Shown here: positions 25,001 to 35,700 of the stretch, one piece after another
Layout: each line of letters opens with the position of its first letter
How positions within the stretch are numbered: position 1 is the stretch's first letter
NCBI RefSeq assembly: GCF_905475395.1
Contig: NC_058339.1
Coordinates: 39,007,172-39,071,171, forward strand
Source: Chrysoperla carnea
Lineage: Eukaryota > Arthropoda > Insecta > Neuroptera > Chrysopidae
Reading direction: 5' to 3'
DNA length: 64,000 nt
Notes under the pieces: generated by a model
Seen by the model: the letters and a program-made list of their open reading frames with translations, nothing else
Databases searched by the model: none
What the model was told of the DNA's origin: nothing
Program-made: the position numbers and the translations under genes

Positions 25001-27847
25001 GTGATACCCATATTACGTCATCAAATTGGATGCCCGCGTTTTTGTCAGTTTAAAAAACGTTCAAAAATTTAATTTAAGTTTTTGGCAAGAAGGCGTGTGT
25101 ATTTTTCCGAAATAAATTTTTTGTGGCTTTTTATTAGCAAAATCAACATATTTTGAAGTACTTTTTCAAAAATAGTGGAATACCCTTAAATTGTATTTCC
25201 AAGTAAAATATAAACTTTATTTTTAAATAAATTGAGTAAATTTTATGTTAACACGCACCTAAAACTGTGCCGTAGAATTTTGAAACAATCTAAATTTCTG
25301 CAAAATCAATACAGGGTAGGCAGAGAAGTGTGTAATTTTGAAAACGTCACTAAATTATTTTTATATTTATTTATTTTTTACTATCTCAAACATTATAAAA
25401 TGAATTTTATTTCGAGTATTTTGGTATTTATCTCAATAACTGTAGTACATTTTTGTTTTACTCTCTCTGCCCCGACGATTAAACAATTAAAAATCCTTCA
25501 CAAACCTGGGAAAAAAATGAGCCGGCAGGATTTTCTAAAGGATGTAAAGCGCCTTGATATAAATATTAACAAGATTTTATTAAATTTATTAATATTCAAA
25601 ATTTTGTAAATAGGATGTGCAATTTTTATAACCAAAGAACGATTATCCGCCATTAAATTTCTTCATGCTACAACACCAGCTCGAGCGTTATTTGTATTTC
25701 GACAGCCCCCGCTTTCATATATATCAAATGTTTACACCTTACCATTTTCGGGAACAGTTTGGATTGCACAAATTTTATTGACAGCTTTAATGGGAGTAAT
25801 TTTATATTTGAATTTAGCGTGGGAAAAAATTACTCGTGGCAAAAATGATGTGAGTATAATAATTTTTTTGTAATTAGTCTAAATTTTAAACTTTTCGAAT
25901 ATTTTAGCCAGATTATCAGACGATTGAGACGAGTGAAACTATATTAATCGTTATTGGTGCAATTTGCCAACAAGGTTCTCCAATAGATCCAAAAGGTGGA
26001 CCCGGAAGAACTGTAATGTTTATTTTATTCATGGCATTAATGTTTCTTTTTACATCATTCTCAGCGAATATTGTTGCGCTGTTGCAATCATCTAGCAACA
26101 GTATTCAAACATTGGAAGATTTATTGAATTCAAAATTAGAATTTGGAGTACAAAATGAAACTTACAACCGTCATTATTTTAGGGTACAAAATTTTAAAAT
26201 TTATCAAATTTTATAAATTAAGTTGTGAAAATCAAAAAATTACTTGTTTGAATTTACGTTTTTCTATCAGTCCTATCAAAATTGCAAAACTGAAGAACAG
26301 TAAAGTCGTTTTTATGTAATATTCCTTGTAGCACAAATCTATGAATTTATGAAAAACAAAAGAGCATCTCTAAGAAATACTATTAATACCTTTTTGTATA
26401 CTACGCTTCCTTAATAATAATAACGATCGAATTTCAATAAGCGATGGCTAGGTAAGCAAGAAAACTTAATGAATGTAAGTAAATTGCTAAGAGTTGAGTT
26501 TTAGCCAAAAAAAAATCTTTACTAATGAAAGATGGTATTAATTTTCACGCCTAGACAATTATATCTGAAATGCCTTACTCCCTAAACTGAAAGCTAAGAC
26601 TATTGATATCCGACAGTTGCAACCCCGCCAAATGGCTATAATAATTCGTATTAATTAATTCAGAAAGCTGAACCGCTTTGAATAGTTCCAATTTAGACTA
26701 CCAGGTAGCATTATTTGTACCTACCATTTATCTATGGAGTGTAGAGTAAAAGGAGAACCATCTCTGTATATAAAAAGTGTCCGTCGTAAGGCATTAAATA
26801 AGGATAGCGTTGTTGTATCAAAAGTGTACATTTTAAAACATGTGCTCAAAGTAATAAGAGTAGGATAGAGAACTAAACAAGTTATTAGAGTAGGATAGAG
26901 AAACTTACATCAAACACCTTTTTGCTACTTAAGCGCCATTATAGCCACTTTATTTAATGCTATTTTGTGGACACTTTTTTGGTCAAACCGTCATAAGAGA
27001 TGATTCTCCTTTTACTCTACACTCCATACATTTATCAGATATCTAGGAGTTTCAACCCCGCCAACTGGCGATAATAATTCGTACTTATTAAATCAGAAGG
27101 CTGAATCGTTTTGAGTATTTCCAATTTAGACCAGGTAACTTACCATTTATCAATTGCTGGAAGAAATCCATTGCTATAGAGAACTTCATAAGCATTATTT
27201 TATTCTATATCTGAAAGTAAATGCGATTCAATTGTGTTCGATTTCAGGTCGCATCTGATCCAATACGAAAAGGAATCTATGAAAAGAAAGTGGCTCCGCC
27301 GGGAAAAAAAGAAAATTTTATGACCATTGACGAAGGTATGAGACGTTTACGTACTGAACCATTTGCTTTTCATATTGAAGTTGGTGCTTTGTACTCAATG
27401 ATCGCAAAACAATTTACGGAAAATGAAAAATGTGGTCTAATGGAAATTGAATATTTACAAGTAGTAGATCCGTTTCTTGTCACTCAAAGAAATTCACCAT
27501 ATTTAGAATTGTTTAAAAATGGGTTTGTTAATAAAACTAATATTATTTTAACATTTTTTTAAATTTTTATTTATTTTTTTTTTTTTTTTAGAATGTTGCA
27601 CATACATGAACGTGGACTACTCAGGCGAGAATTTAATATATTTATCCCGGAAAAACCAAAATGTTTGGGAACTGGTAACACCTTTTCTAGTATTGGATTA
27701 AATGAAATTGTGGCTGCTTTTTATATCATTCTTATTGGAATGAGTTTGGCTTTAATAATTGCTGGAATTGAATATTTTTCAGTAAGAACGAATAATAATC
27801 GTACTTTTGTTGTGGACACAAGTTTAAACAGTCGACGAATTATGTAG
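4036..27847 (+). CDS. Ir75: Ionotropic receptor, IR75 type (variant ionotropic glutamate receptor)
   Basis: Ligand-gated cation channel of the insect IR family; IR75 members usually detect acids or amines in olfactory neurons together with co-receptor IR8a. Exons: 4036-4192, 4364-4524, 24162-24517, 24600-24793, 25614-25849, 25908-26183, 27248-27522, 27592-27847. All junctions are GT-AG and phases match, giving 636 aa, a normal IR75 length. Residues 1-22 look like a signal peptide. Exon 2 carries an IIDLDC-type amino-terminal motif. Exon 3 has RNLRGVSLQTTT and exon 4 GWYR-like SNNNWGYRLP (ligand-binding S1). Exon 5 has FRQPPLSYISNVYTLPF and TM1. Exon 6 has the pore segment AICQQGS and TM2 FLFTSFSANIVALLQS. 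Exons 7-8 hold S2 and TM3. Intron 2 is 19.6 kb and packed with repeats. The joining of exons 1-2 to the rest rests on matching phase and family continuity. A relic of a neighbouring receptor is a less likely reading. The subtype (75a, d, q and so on) is not assigned. Confidence 0.9.
5425..5885 (+). repeat. Degenerate tandem repeat, period about 125 bp, about 4 copies
   Basis: Units start near 5425, 5551, 5676 and 5835. Each begins with ATGCAATTTG(c/t)ACATG, followed by TATATGTTGTTA...TTG.CTAGA and a tail ending AAGACATAAAATAATATTTT. The first two junctions are very clean. The last unit is strongly diverged. No coding role is apparent. Confidence 0.8.
6608..9105. repeat. Tandem duplication of a 1.28-kb composite unit
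   Basis: The block from about 6608 to 7900 recurs at about 7908-9105 with a constant offset of 1280 bp over most of its length (for example AGATTCGGACACC at 6781 and 8061). Only a handful of substitutions are visible, so the duplication looks recent. Each composite ends in one copy of the 477-bp monomer that is amplified further right. Confidence 0.9.
8640..12325. repeat. 477-bp satellite array, about 8 monomers
   Basis: The landmark GTACAATCTTAATGTCG occurs at 8653, 9129, 9606, 10083, 10559, 11036, 11512 and 11989, a spacing of 476-477 bp. Monomers are about 99% alike inside the array; the last decays after about 12310. Two diagnostic sites (ATTCATCAA versus ATTCGTCAA, and an 8-A versus 9-A run) show that the pair 10083-11035 is repeated as 11036-11988, a 953-bp dimeric higher-order repeat. 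The array lies inside IR75 intron 2 and contains no coding sequence. Confidence 0.93.
12830..13060 (-). mobile_element. Jockey-like LINE remnant (reverse transcriptase C-terminal part)
   Basis: Read on the minus strand, one frame gives QLWGSASNSNIEILQRFQSK and an adjacent frame continues with SPWYV. This is the typical stretch near the end of jockey-clade reverse transcriptases. The piece is short and frameshifted, so it is a dead fragment. The clade assignment is from motif memory, not a search. Confidence 0.65.
13522..14810. mobile_element. Nonautonomous TIR element with repeated CCGGAAT-type internal motifs
   Basis: The left end TAAGGTAAATTTAC...ATTACGGG is mirrored at the right end, where CCCGTAATATGG...TTTACCTTA ends at 14810. 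This gives inverted termini of about 25 bp and an element of about 1.29 kb. Inside, variants of ATTCCGGGA or ATTACGGGA occur in both orientations near 13554, 13920, 13966, 14080, 14165, 14205, 14566 and 14785. I saw no transposase frame. No clear target duplication was recognised, so the superfamily is open. Confidence 0.7.
14941..15480. mobile_element. MITE (family 1), TA-flanked, about 36-bp TIRs
   Basis: The left end GGGGTGTCTTTTTTAAGTTG is mirrored at 15445-15480 by CAACTTAAAAAAACACTCTG, with TA on both outer sides. The same family occurs at 32191-32767 with the same internal landmarks (CATTCGnTTTGAACAAAA). TA flanks and length suggest a Tc1/mariner-derived MITE. The open frame inside is fortuitous. 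Confidence 0.82.
15593..17264. mobile_element. Fold-back element with long imperfect inverted arms
   Basis: Arm 15593-16345 is mirrored by arm 16815-17264. Paired landmarks include GCGACTTGGTG and its complement, CGTAGGACCCAT and ATGGGTGCTACG, and TTTGAAACATTTTTTCGTAAAC and its complement. The termini share CACTAGTGTA-like sequence. The left arm has about 250 bp of extra sequence. The inner arm sequence is related to the interspersed family seen at 22781-23280 and 53198-53728. Confidence 0.7.
20061..20155. repeat. Compact 33-bp-stem hairpin
   Basis: Positions 20061-20093 pair with 20123-20155 at 29 of 33 positions, leaving a 29-nt loop. The arms begin and end with CTAACACGATCC and its complement. 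It is GC-richer than its surroundings. It could be a palindromic repeat or a small-RNA precursor; nothing here separates these. Confidence 0.65.
21322..21552 (-). repeat. Interspersed repeat family R1, internally deleted copy
   Basis: On the minus strand this starts ACAAGTGAAAACAAACAATT and ends at the TATATACATGGTATA-type terminus. Compared with the copy at 53198-53728 it lacks about 300 bp of the middle. It interrupts the left arm of a fold-back element and so is younger than that element. The ends show no long inverted repeats, and the family is unclassified. Confidence 0.7.
22781..23280 (+). repeat. Interspersed repeat family R1, near full copy
   Basis: Starts AAGTGAAAACAAACAATT and ends TTCATATATACATGGTATA. 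The middle holds TGACCTCACTTTTTACGTCC, TTTCGTTTTTGAGTTATCGTG and a run of GACG/GGAC units, all shared with 53198-53728. It has no coding frame. Superfamily not assigned. Confidence 0.75.
24003..24077. repeat. Perfect 25-bp-stem hairpin just upstream of an IR75 exon
   Basis: Positions 24003-24027 and 24053-24077 are exact reverse complements, with a 25-nt loop. The stem contains CGAGTTCATTTCGCTTTGA. It ends 84 bp before the acceptor of IR75 exon 3, so it would lie in the pre-mRNA near the 3' splice site of the 19.6-kb intron. ATCAGGGCGT just after it matches, inverted, ACGCCCTGAT near 5195, so it is probably one end of a repeat. Confidence 0.75.
24898..25185 (+). mobile_element. Short TIR element (family 2), deleted copy, in IR75 intron 4
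   Basis: Begins GGGTATTATCGTTAGTC and ends AAAAATAGTGGAATACCC. It matches the reverse complement of 31072-31584 almost throughout, but lacks about 230 bp present there near one end. It has no coding frame. The shared GGGTATT/AATACCC termini indicate a DNA-transposon-derived MITE. Confidence 0.8.
25400..25609 (+). pseudogene. Secretory-leader-like ORF inside an IR75 intron; possible odorant-binding-protein remnant
   Basis: From the ATG at 25400 the frame encodes a convincing signal peptide (MNFISSILVFISITVVHFCF...) followed by APTIKQLKILHKPGKKM, whose layout recalls the start of classical odorant-binding proteins. The cysteines expected in that family are absent and the frame stops without a clear donor. 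It lies between the family 2 element and IR75 exon 5. It may be a decayed nested exon or chance. I cannot tell. Confidence 0.25.
26733..27028. mobile_element. MITE (family 3) with 31-bp TIRs and 8-bp target duplication
   Basis: The left end TATGGAGTGTAGAGTAAAAG is mirrored at the right with one mismatch in about 32 bp. The 8-bp direct repeat CATTTATC flanks it at 26725-26732 and 27029-27036. An 8-bp duplication fits hAT (or P) families. It sits in IR75 intron 6. A 5'-truncated relative lies right after the viperin gene at 58779-58995. Confidence 0.9.
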
Positions 27848-30372
27848 AAGCATACCAGACATTGTAACGTTGGTTTTAATAGTATAAAGCGCGATGCCTT
27901 TTTAGATCTATCTAAAGCTTGATTCCGCCCCGTCACAATAGTCGCCGAGTACATTCAATCTATTTAATAGTAGCTAAGTCGAGCCTAAAGCCTTTTTTTC
28001 TGGTTCTGTAATATTAACGAGAAATTGAGTACCCGTATGTGTTCGTTACTAAAATATTGTTATTTACTCGTTATATCGTTACGTTACTCGTTACTTTTGA
28101 ATCATATTACCTAATAAAATTTCAATTGGTAAGATTTTATTTCAGTTACAGTTCAACTGTATAAGTCAAAGTGTATATATATTCTAAAAAAAGAGTGTGT
28201 GTACTTATGTACACGCGTTAGAAGTTATACTTCTTTCATTCAAAATTAATTATTCATATGAATACTATATTTCACAACCATCGACTTGAACTGGCTCAGG
28301 GATATAAGTACTATGTAGTGTATAGTATGAACACTCAGTACTGTAACTATATTCAGTGTTGAAAATATATTTTTTTATTATTTCAATTCTGTGGCTAACT
28401 TCATCATGTCGTTCGTGCGCGCGCAGCTCACAAATTCACTCTCATCCAAACGCGCCAAAAGAAGTATAACTTCAATAAAAAATTTGCGTAACAGAGATAA
28501 ATTCGTGAGTAATGTTTCAGTACTCGATACTAGATGATGTGTCTGTTAGTATTCGGTACATAAGGATTGTTACAACTCTCTACTCTATTTTTTTCATTCA
28601 TTGAATTAGCTTTATGGAAACGGTCACTTGCTGGACTTTTTTTTAATTTAAAATAATTTGGCAAGGACCATTAAGCCATTAAAGCCATTAACATAAATAA
28701 AAGTATAAAAATTAAATTAATTCTGGGAAAATAACAAACATTTAAAAAAACAGCTGGTTAAATTATTCTGTAGTTTGCGAGCCCGTTGTTCTTGTTGGTA
28801 ACCATGATTTCCAACAGAAAGAAGCCTAAAATCTGTTGAGCGACCAAATTATGCCTGTAAATTTGCAGTGACTATAGGTACTTGAAAATTTTCAATTATT
28901 TTTCACATGTTTTTGCTGTTTTGGTGATTTTTATTTATAAAAAACCGAAGATATTTTAAACCTCTTAATTATATTTTTTAATAAGTATATGAGTCCCTTA
29001 TTGATAAAAATTGTAGAAAACCACTGCTGCAACCCATTGATTATCGAGACCAAACTCTTGGGTCTGTAGGTTATTATTAGTTCAAGCTTCTATAACTAGC
29101 ATTATAGAATCCATAAATATTTATTGAGAAATTTCTCCGACGACCTAGAAATATTGCATGCATTTAAATAGAATAATTATTAAACTTTATGTTTTAATTA
29201 CTGAGTATATCTAATTAATTATAATAAAAATATTTTAATAGTTTTATGAGTGTTTAATTTTTATGGTTATTAAATTTATGCTTTTTGCATTGGTTAAAAC
29301 TTTAATGAACAAACAATTACTACAATAATATGAATAACATTAAATAAAAACTTAAAATGCATTGGATCTAAAGTAATTAAATCTAAAAATTGCATCGTGT
29401 TTTCTTGTTTAAGCTAACATTAGAAGACATATCGGTCAAATAGTCAATAAGTAAACCGTCATAGTTGTATAAGTCATAAACGGTTAGTGATACAAAAAAA
29501 TTTAGTTTACAAAAAGGTAGGTAATTTAATTATCTACAATAAAAGTTTTTACCATTTTTGGTCTAAAGCGCACGATTATGGAGATATAGCCGGTGTTCCT
29601 TAAAATGGAGGCACTTCCCCCGCTTATTTTTGTAAGGATTTTGTGCATTTACATTCAGTACGTGATACTGAACATATTTAAATAATAAAATAACTCTTGC
29701 AGTGAAATAAGTTCATAATCATGGAAGAAAATGTAGATTTTGTGCATTTGACCTTCTACCGCGTCTGGGGGAGTGTTAGCCCCTTCGGATTGATCTGTCT
29801 TTTTCAATATTGACTTAAAATGGTCATTTGAACACTCTGTGTAAAGTGAGAGAGCTCGGGTACTGCGCCCCTGATTACCTGATACCTACCGAAGGTACCG
29901 TTAGTCAAGATTTGTAACCCCCAAAGATTGTTGCCTACACCAGTGAGAATACGCAAAAAAAAAATTCAGCTTTTATACTTTAACGTATGTCTGGCAGGCG
30001 CTGGCTCTTACTTTATATTATATTATATCTCGGATCGAATATTTTTATAATTTAAAATAGAATTGTTGAATGTTAACGCCATCTATTACCTTTATTTAGA
30101 AAACATATGGAAAACGCCATCCTTTTAGAACCAGCAATTCTAATGTTGTGAAATCGTATATTAGCAATTGTATTTATTTTGTAATTTTAATACAAATCAG
30201 ATAACAAATTATAACAAAAAAGTAAGTAATCACTTCCAATTTATTAATTAATTCCATTACCTTCTTTAATATTTATAAAATATATTGTTTATGACGTTTT
30301 TTTTTATTATTATTTGCCTAGTAGGGTTATGTTTGTTATGTTAACACATGCTTTGATTTTGAAATTTCAGTA
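27848..30372. other. Intergenic region between IR75 and LLPH
   Basis: No gene was recognised. An interspersed repeat at about 28207-28477 has inverted GAAGTTATACTTCTTT ends and a short GC-rich core (GTGCGCGCGCAGCTC). The rest is AT-rich sequence. The 3' end contains the presumed untranslated first exon of LLPH: a donor-like AAAAAGTAAGT at 30222 matches an acceptor TTTCAG at 30370. Confidence 0.5.
28207..28477. mobile_element. Interspersed TIR repeat with GAAGTTATACTTC ends
   Basis: The sequence GAAGTTATACTTCTTT near 28211 reappears inverted as AAAGAAGTATAACTTC near 28458-28473. The interval is GC-richer than its surroundings and has no coding frame. This terminus is one I associate with repeats in many arthropod genomes, but I have not searched for it. 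Confidence 0.55.
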
Positions 30373-30756
30373 ATGGCTAAAAGTTTACGAAGTAAATGGA
30401 GAAGAAAATGTCGTGCTGTAAAACGTGTACGATATGGTGAAAAAGAATTAGCTAGATTAAAGAAAACATTGGGTATCGATGAAAATAAACCTGTTGAGAC
30501 AGTAATGGAAGATTTAACCGAAGTTGCAAATGTGGTGACAGCTGAAAATCTAACAAAAACAGTTGAAAACGACGAAACAGTTGAAGAAATGGATGATGGA
30601 ACAGTTAAACGAGTATATGATCCAAAAACAATGCGTGATCAATTTGGAAATTATCCAATTTGGATGAATAAACGACGATTATTAAAGAAAAGAAAACAAA
30701 ATAAACTGAAAAATAATAAGAAACAACTAAAAAAGAAAAATAAACGTAAACATTAG
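30373..30756 (+). CDS. LLPH: LLP homolog (LLPH/learning-associated protein family), nucleolar basic protein
   Basis: A small, very basic nuclear/nucleolar protein of 127 aa; the family is linked to ribosome biogenesis and, in neurons, to dendrite growth. The start MAKSLRSKWRRKCRAVKR is the family signature, and near the end the block FGNYPIWMNKRR is also diagnostic. The C-terminus is a long Lys/Arg/Asn tract (KKRKQNKLKNNKK), a likely nucleolar signal. The length fits the human protein. The coding region is a single exon. An acceptor TTTCAG two bases before the ATG suggests an intron in the 5' leader. Confidence 0.95.
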   Translation: MAKSLRSKWRRKCRAVKRVRYGEKELARLKKTLGIDENKPVETVMEDLTEVANVVTAENLTKTVENDETVEEMDDGTVKRVYDPKTMRDQFGNYPIWMNKRRLLKKRKQNKLKNNKKQLKKKNKRKH

Positions 30757-31071
30757 AACTAAAACAGTTATTTGTAATTATTATTTTTTTTTTTTTGTCA
30801 ATAAGTCTATTTGTTTGTATAAAAATCTGCATTTTGTTAATGAAATGTTTAAATATATTTTTCTAAAGCATGAAAATCATAATCTTGACAACGTAGTGCT
30901 AATACTAAGAATAACATTTTTTTGAGAAATCGATAGTTTACTACAATATCGTCCTAAGAAATTACAGGCGCTAAAAGGAACATTCAATTCTACAAAACTG
31001 TTAATTCTAGTCAAGAAATTAAAAAGCAGAAATAAATAGTAAGTACTTCTCAATTTTTTTCCTCAATAATA

Positions 31072-31584
31072 GGGTATTCCACTATTTTTGAAAAAAGTAC
31101 TTCAAAATGTTGATTTTGCTAATAAAAAGCCACCAAAAATTTATTTCGGAAAAATACACACGCTTTCTTGCCAAAAACTAAAATTAAATTTTAAACCTTT
31201 TTTAAACTGTCAAAAACGTGGGAATCCAATTTGATGACGTAATATGGGTATCACTATACGAAATAACACAAATAAGTTTGACAGATATATTCATAGACAT
31301 CTGATTATAATAAATAAAAATACTGATTATCTATGGATATATTATATCCAGCTGTCTACACTAAACTAACTGATGGTCTATGGTTCATACCGATGTCATC
31401 GCTTCAGGGCTTGTCCGCGTTTAAGGTCACGTGAATACAGTTTAAAAATTACGATTTTTAATTTTTATATTTTAAAAGAAAAATGTGCTTTTATGACTCG
31501 AAATCAGAATATTTAAGTATATTTTTACATAAGTTTTAACTTTTTTCAAATTTCATGATCTATTTTTGACTAACGATAATACCC
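31072..31584 (-). mobile_element. Short TIR element (family 2), longer copy
   Basis: Starts GGGTATTCCACTATTTTTG and ends GATAATACCC, with TA just outside both ends. It is inverted relative to the copy at 24898-25185 and keeps about 230 bp that copy lacks. No coding frame. Confidence 0.82.
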
Positions 31585-32190
31585 TATTCTAATTTTTTTT
31601 TAAATGCAATTAACGTCTTATTATCTTTATAGAGTTTGTATTTATTTATTCCATTGCCTTTCTCTGGACACAGTTTTTTTTTTGCTTTTATGACCGTATT
31701 TTCAGAAAAATAGCTGAAATTATAAACTATATCAGTTTACTTTTCCCATCTCTGAACCGATATAAATATTTACATTTTTATAATATTGAATACAGTTAAG
31801 AAAATACTTGATTTTTGAAATAACTTTTTTACTGCTACGACTGAACGGAGCAAATAATTTTTGTCCATACTGTACATTTGGAATAAAGAGGTGAAACTCG
31901 TATCGAAAAAACAAAACTGCAACTTATTACAAACCTTTTGAAGACTGGCAATGTAATGGCCATTACACTTTCCGTTTTGTTTTTCAACTGTCCGTCTAGT
32001 GGAAAATCGGTATAAAAATCAAATTTTTAGTAATATTCCGGTAAATGAAATTTAAGATGGCTACACAAGTTTGGAAAATTTTGATTTTTTAAATTGTGTT
32101 ACGAAATTACAATTGGACATACATAGTAATTTTCAAAGTAAACAATATGCTAAATTCCAGTTTATTTTTAATAAATATATATAAAAAATA

Positions 32191-32767
32191 TAGGGTGTCT
32201 TTTTTAACTTGTCATATGAGTGAAACTCTGAATCTTATACAGGTATTGAATTCAATCTAAATTTTCCGGTTCAATTAGGAAGTTGTTATCTATAAATAGG
32301 AAAACATTTTTGATTAAAATATTTTTTTTAACCGAATAGTTGAAACAGTAACTGATAGCCTATAAGAAACTGCATATGATAGCTTTTTGCGAATTTCTTC
32401 ATTCGCTTTGAACAAAAATAATCTTTATAAAAAATCAAACCACTTTTATTGGAAAATTTTTATTCGGACAGTGTCTAGATTCAGCATAAAATCTACGAAA
32501 AAAACAATTTTGGGTAAAACATTTCAATCCGTCTTTGCCTAAATTGTACCTTTTATGGAAACGTTACTTTTTTAATCAATAACAACTTTTTAATTTAAAT
32601 TGTGCATCTATTGATTACCAGTTATGGAGTAGAGTGGAGCTTTTCATTCAGCCTGAAAACCTGAGTGAAGTTTAATCTCATCTCATTACATTTTTTGCTT
32701 GAAGTTTTTTATCCATAAAACTTATTTTTCGAGTTTCAAGCTTATGTCAACTTAAAAAAACACTGTT
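32191..32767. mobile_element. MITE (family 1) abutting the carboxypeptidase stop codon
   Basis: Left end TAGGGTGTCTTTTTTAACTT and right end GTCAACTTAAAAAAACACTG form inverted termini like those of 14941-15480, with TA at both outer sides. The right end stops about 10 bp from the carboxypeptidase stop codon. The first AATAAA signals on the gene's strand (32464-32459 and 32450-32445) lie inside this element. Confidence 0.82.
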
Positions 32768-32777
32768 TATATATGTA

Positions 32778-35700
32778 TTATACATGTTTAAATTTATATG
32801 ATTTTATTATATATTTTGCAAGATATTTGACTGCTTTAAAGCCATCACTGACAGTTTCTGATATTTTATTTACTGGCAGAGCGAAACCATAATAATTGCC
32901 ATCTATTTCACCAGACTGTCCAGGTGATAATTCTATAGCAAAAACAAGGTCAACATTTAAATGACCTTTAAACCAATCCATACTAGAACCATATGCATTA
33001 TAAAATAGAATATTTCCTGGAACACCCGATGTATAATCGTGACCCAGTATTTTTTCAAGATTTTTAGCAATTTTTTTCAATTTATTATAGTTGTTAGGTA
33101 CTTCTTTAGTTGTATAAGACCAAGGATACAAAATAATTTCACTATACGAGTGAAAGGTTAAATATAATTTCAACTGATACTTAATGCTTTCAGCAAATTT
33201 TTTTATTGCAATAGTTTCAGGTTCAGAAAAACTACGATAACCAGGAAAAGTATCGCCACATTTACTTTCACTTTTCCATTTGTAATCAAAATTGCGATTT
33301 GTATCGACACCAATACACGTTTTCGATACCCTCCTTCGATTTTTTCGCCACATTCGATCCTGAAATTATAATGGTTTTTGTTCAACCTGCTTTTGCGCTT
33401 TATGGTATTTAGTATTATCATACTTAATTCAGTCATATTAAACATGAAAATGTTGTTTGTAATGTAAAGGAAATGTTAAAACCAAAGTTTTCGATTACGG
33501 TAGGCGACCTGATTATTCTCAAAAAAAAAAATATATTGACCTATTATTTCAGTTTTTGTCGATTTTGATTCGGAAGGATTGGTTTTTCATTAAAGATTGT
33601 GAATCTATTTTTAAAGTAGGTTAATTTTGCAACAATTTGAGACTAGAACGGTTTTATGTTTTTTTTCACATGAGATTACTGACGGGCACTTCCTATGTGG
33701 CTTCATTTTGGTGAACCTAATATATTAATAATTTAAAAAAATTTTGGAAAGCGGAAACGGTTATTAATCAATTTTAATATTGTAGCTTTAGAAAACCGTC
33801 CATTTTATAGAATTTTTCCAAATAGAATGTTTAAACATATAATTACCTCTTCAAAAGTATATTCGTATCCATCAGGATTTAGAGTAGGAAGCAAATACCA
33901 ATCAATATGCTCAATTAGGTGTTTATTCTTAGCATTTCGTTCAACAAGCTCATAAATAATATGTAAAACTTGCGCAGGTCCAATCCATTCCCGTGCATGT
34001 GCACCTCCCATAATAAATATGGTAGGCTTTGTTAAATTTCTAAATTCAGATGAAATATGTATTACATTTAAAGGTCGTCCTTCGTTTGATTTTCCAATGT
34101 TTATGATTCTTACTAAATTTGGATATTTAAATTTTAAATAATTGAGATAACCACTTACCTAAAAATAAATCATGTAAACTTAAATTAAAAATAGTACAAT
34201 CCCATTTATAAATGGGATCGATTTGAATTCTCGTATTATTATTTCAGTTGTTTGCCTACCTCTGGATATCGAAAATACCTTATAAAGTGCCTTAATATGT
34301 GATTTCTAGTTCCATCTTTTGTTGCTACACTATTCTTTCGCTGTTGTTGTCTTTCTTCATTTATTATCCTTAGTTACAAAAATTAGATTTAAAAAAGTGA
34401 AAATAACAACTAAGTTTTTAGTTAAATACTCTGCCGTACTAAGTTTTAGTGCTTGCATTTAGAAATTATTTATATTTAATGTTAAGAAAAAAGCAGAATG
34501 TACGTTTCTTTTTAATATTGTATCAACAACACATTTGTTTAAATAGCAAAGTCGATGTTTTTCTTTTCATTAACAATAAATAAAAGTCGCTCACAACTGT
34601 GATTCAGACTTTTCAGGATTGGGACTCGAGTTAGAGTTCGTAGTTGAATGCTCTACTTAAGCCAAAATGCGAAACTGGAAATATATTTCGTGGAAAAAAT
34701 AAAAATTATACCTCTGCACATTGTCCAGTGTAATGTTATATATTAATTCATTTCTATTTAATTTCTGAGTAAATTCTTCTTGCATTTGTGGTGGTACCAT
34801 CACGTCAGTTCGGCTTCCTATTATATTAGTCGATTTCCATACATCTATATATGGATTTTTTAAAATTCTACTAATTTTCTTTAAGTCTTTATCATTTTTA
34901 GGGAGTATTGAAAATATTTTATATCTGCAAAGTATAAAATATTTTTATTATAGACATATAGCGTATTAGATTTCTGCAAGATGCTTCTCGCTGCCAGAAC
35001 TAAGGTTTCTCGAATGCTCATATTGTGTATTTATTTTTTTTGGCAATTATTGTCATTGTGATAATACGTTCAGAATTATATCACAAACATGTAACATAAT
35101 CGAATTTATTTTAGCTTTAGAGCAATTGCAGCTAAAAGGAAAAATAGTCGTCGCGAATAAAATAAAACACGGCACGGCAAACATACATTAGGTGGAAAAT
35201 ATTAAACAATGTCCGACCTGGTGCTCGATATTTAGCATCAACATTCAGTTTGCTTTTTGATAAACATTCGTTGTATGCGATTTTGCACATAGCAGATATG
35301 TGGATTTTATGAAGTTTGTCATATACATGTGGTGTCGAAGTTAATGACAATTTCTTAATACACTTAAAGTCGAGAATGGATCCTTTTCTAGCTACAGATA
35401 GTTGAAATTTCGAAAGAAGAAGTATATGTTTGTGAATATTAGAATTTTGGTAGTATATATAAGCTAATGATCCTTATAATTATTTAAGGCTTATGATGAT
35501 AAATTACGAAAATCAGTGATAGAGGTATCGGTGTGCCAACACTCTGTTTCGAGAAAAAAATCTCTAGCGCCACTGACTTTATTGTAAATACAATAACGGT
35601 ATGTAATACTCTATGGTTGGGGCATTGTGTATCAAATTTAAAATAGCTCTAAGCAGCGGCTTTGACACAATATACACAATATTCTTTTTTCTAAAATTTC

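Larger units (their letters stand above)
30757..32777. other. Intergenic region between LLPH and the carboxypeptidase
   Basis: Holds two MITEs (31072-31584 and 32191-32767) and otherwise AT-rich sequence. A poly(A)-signal-like AATAAA at about 31031 follows LLPH by about 275 nt. No other gene was recognised. LLPH (+) and the carboxypeptidase (-) converge here. Confidence 0.55.

Noticed and set aside
35132-35350. Minus-strand frame of 72 codons inside intron 1 of the carboxypeptidase
   Set aside because: No recognisable family, no splice partners; probably a decayed repeat or chance.
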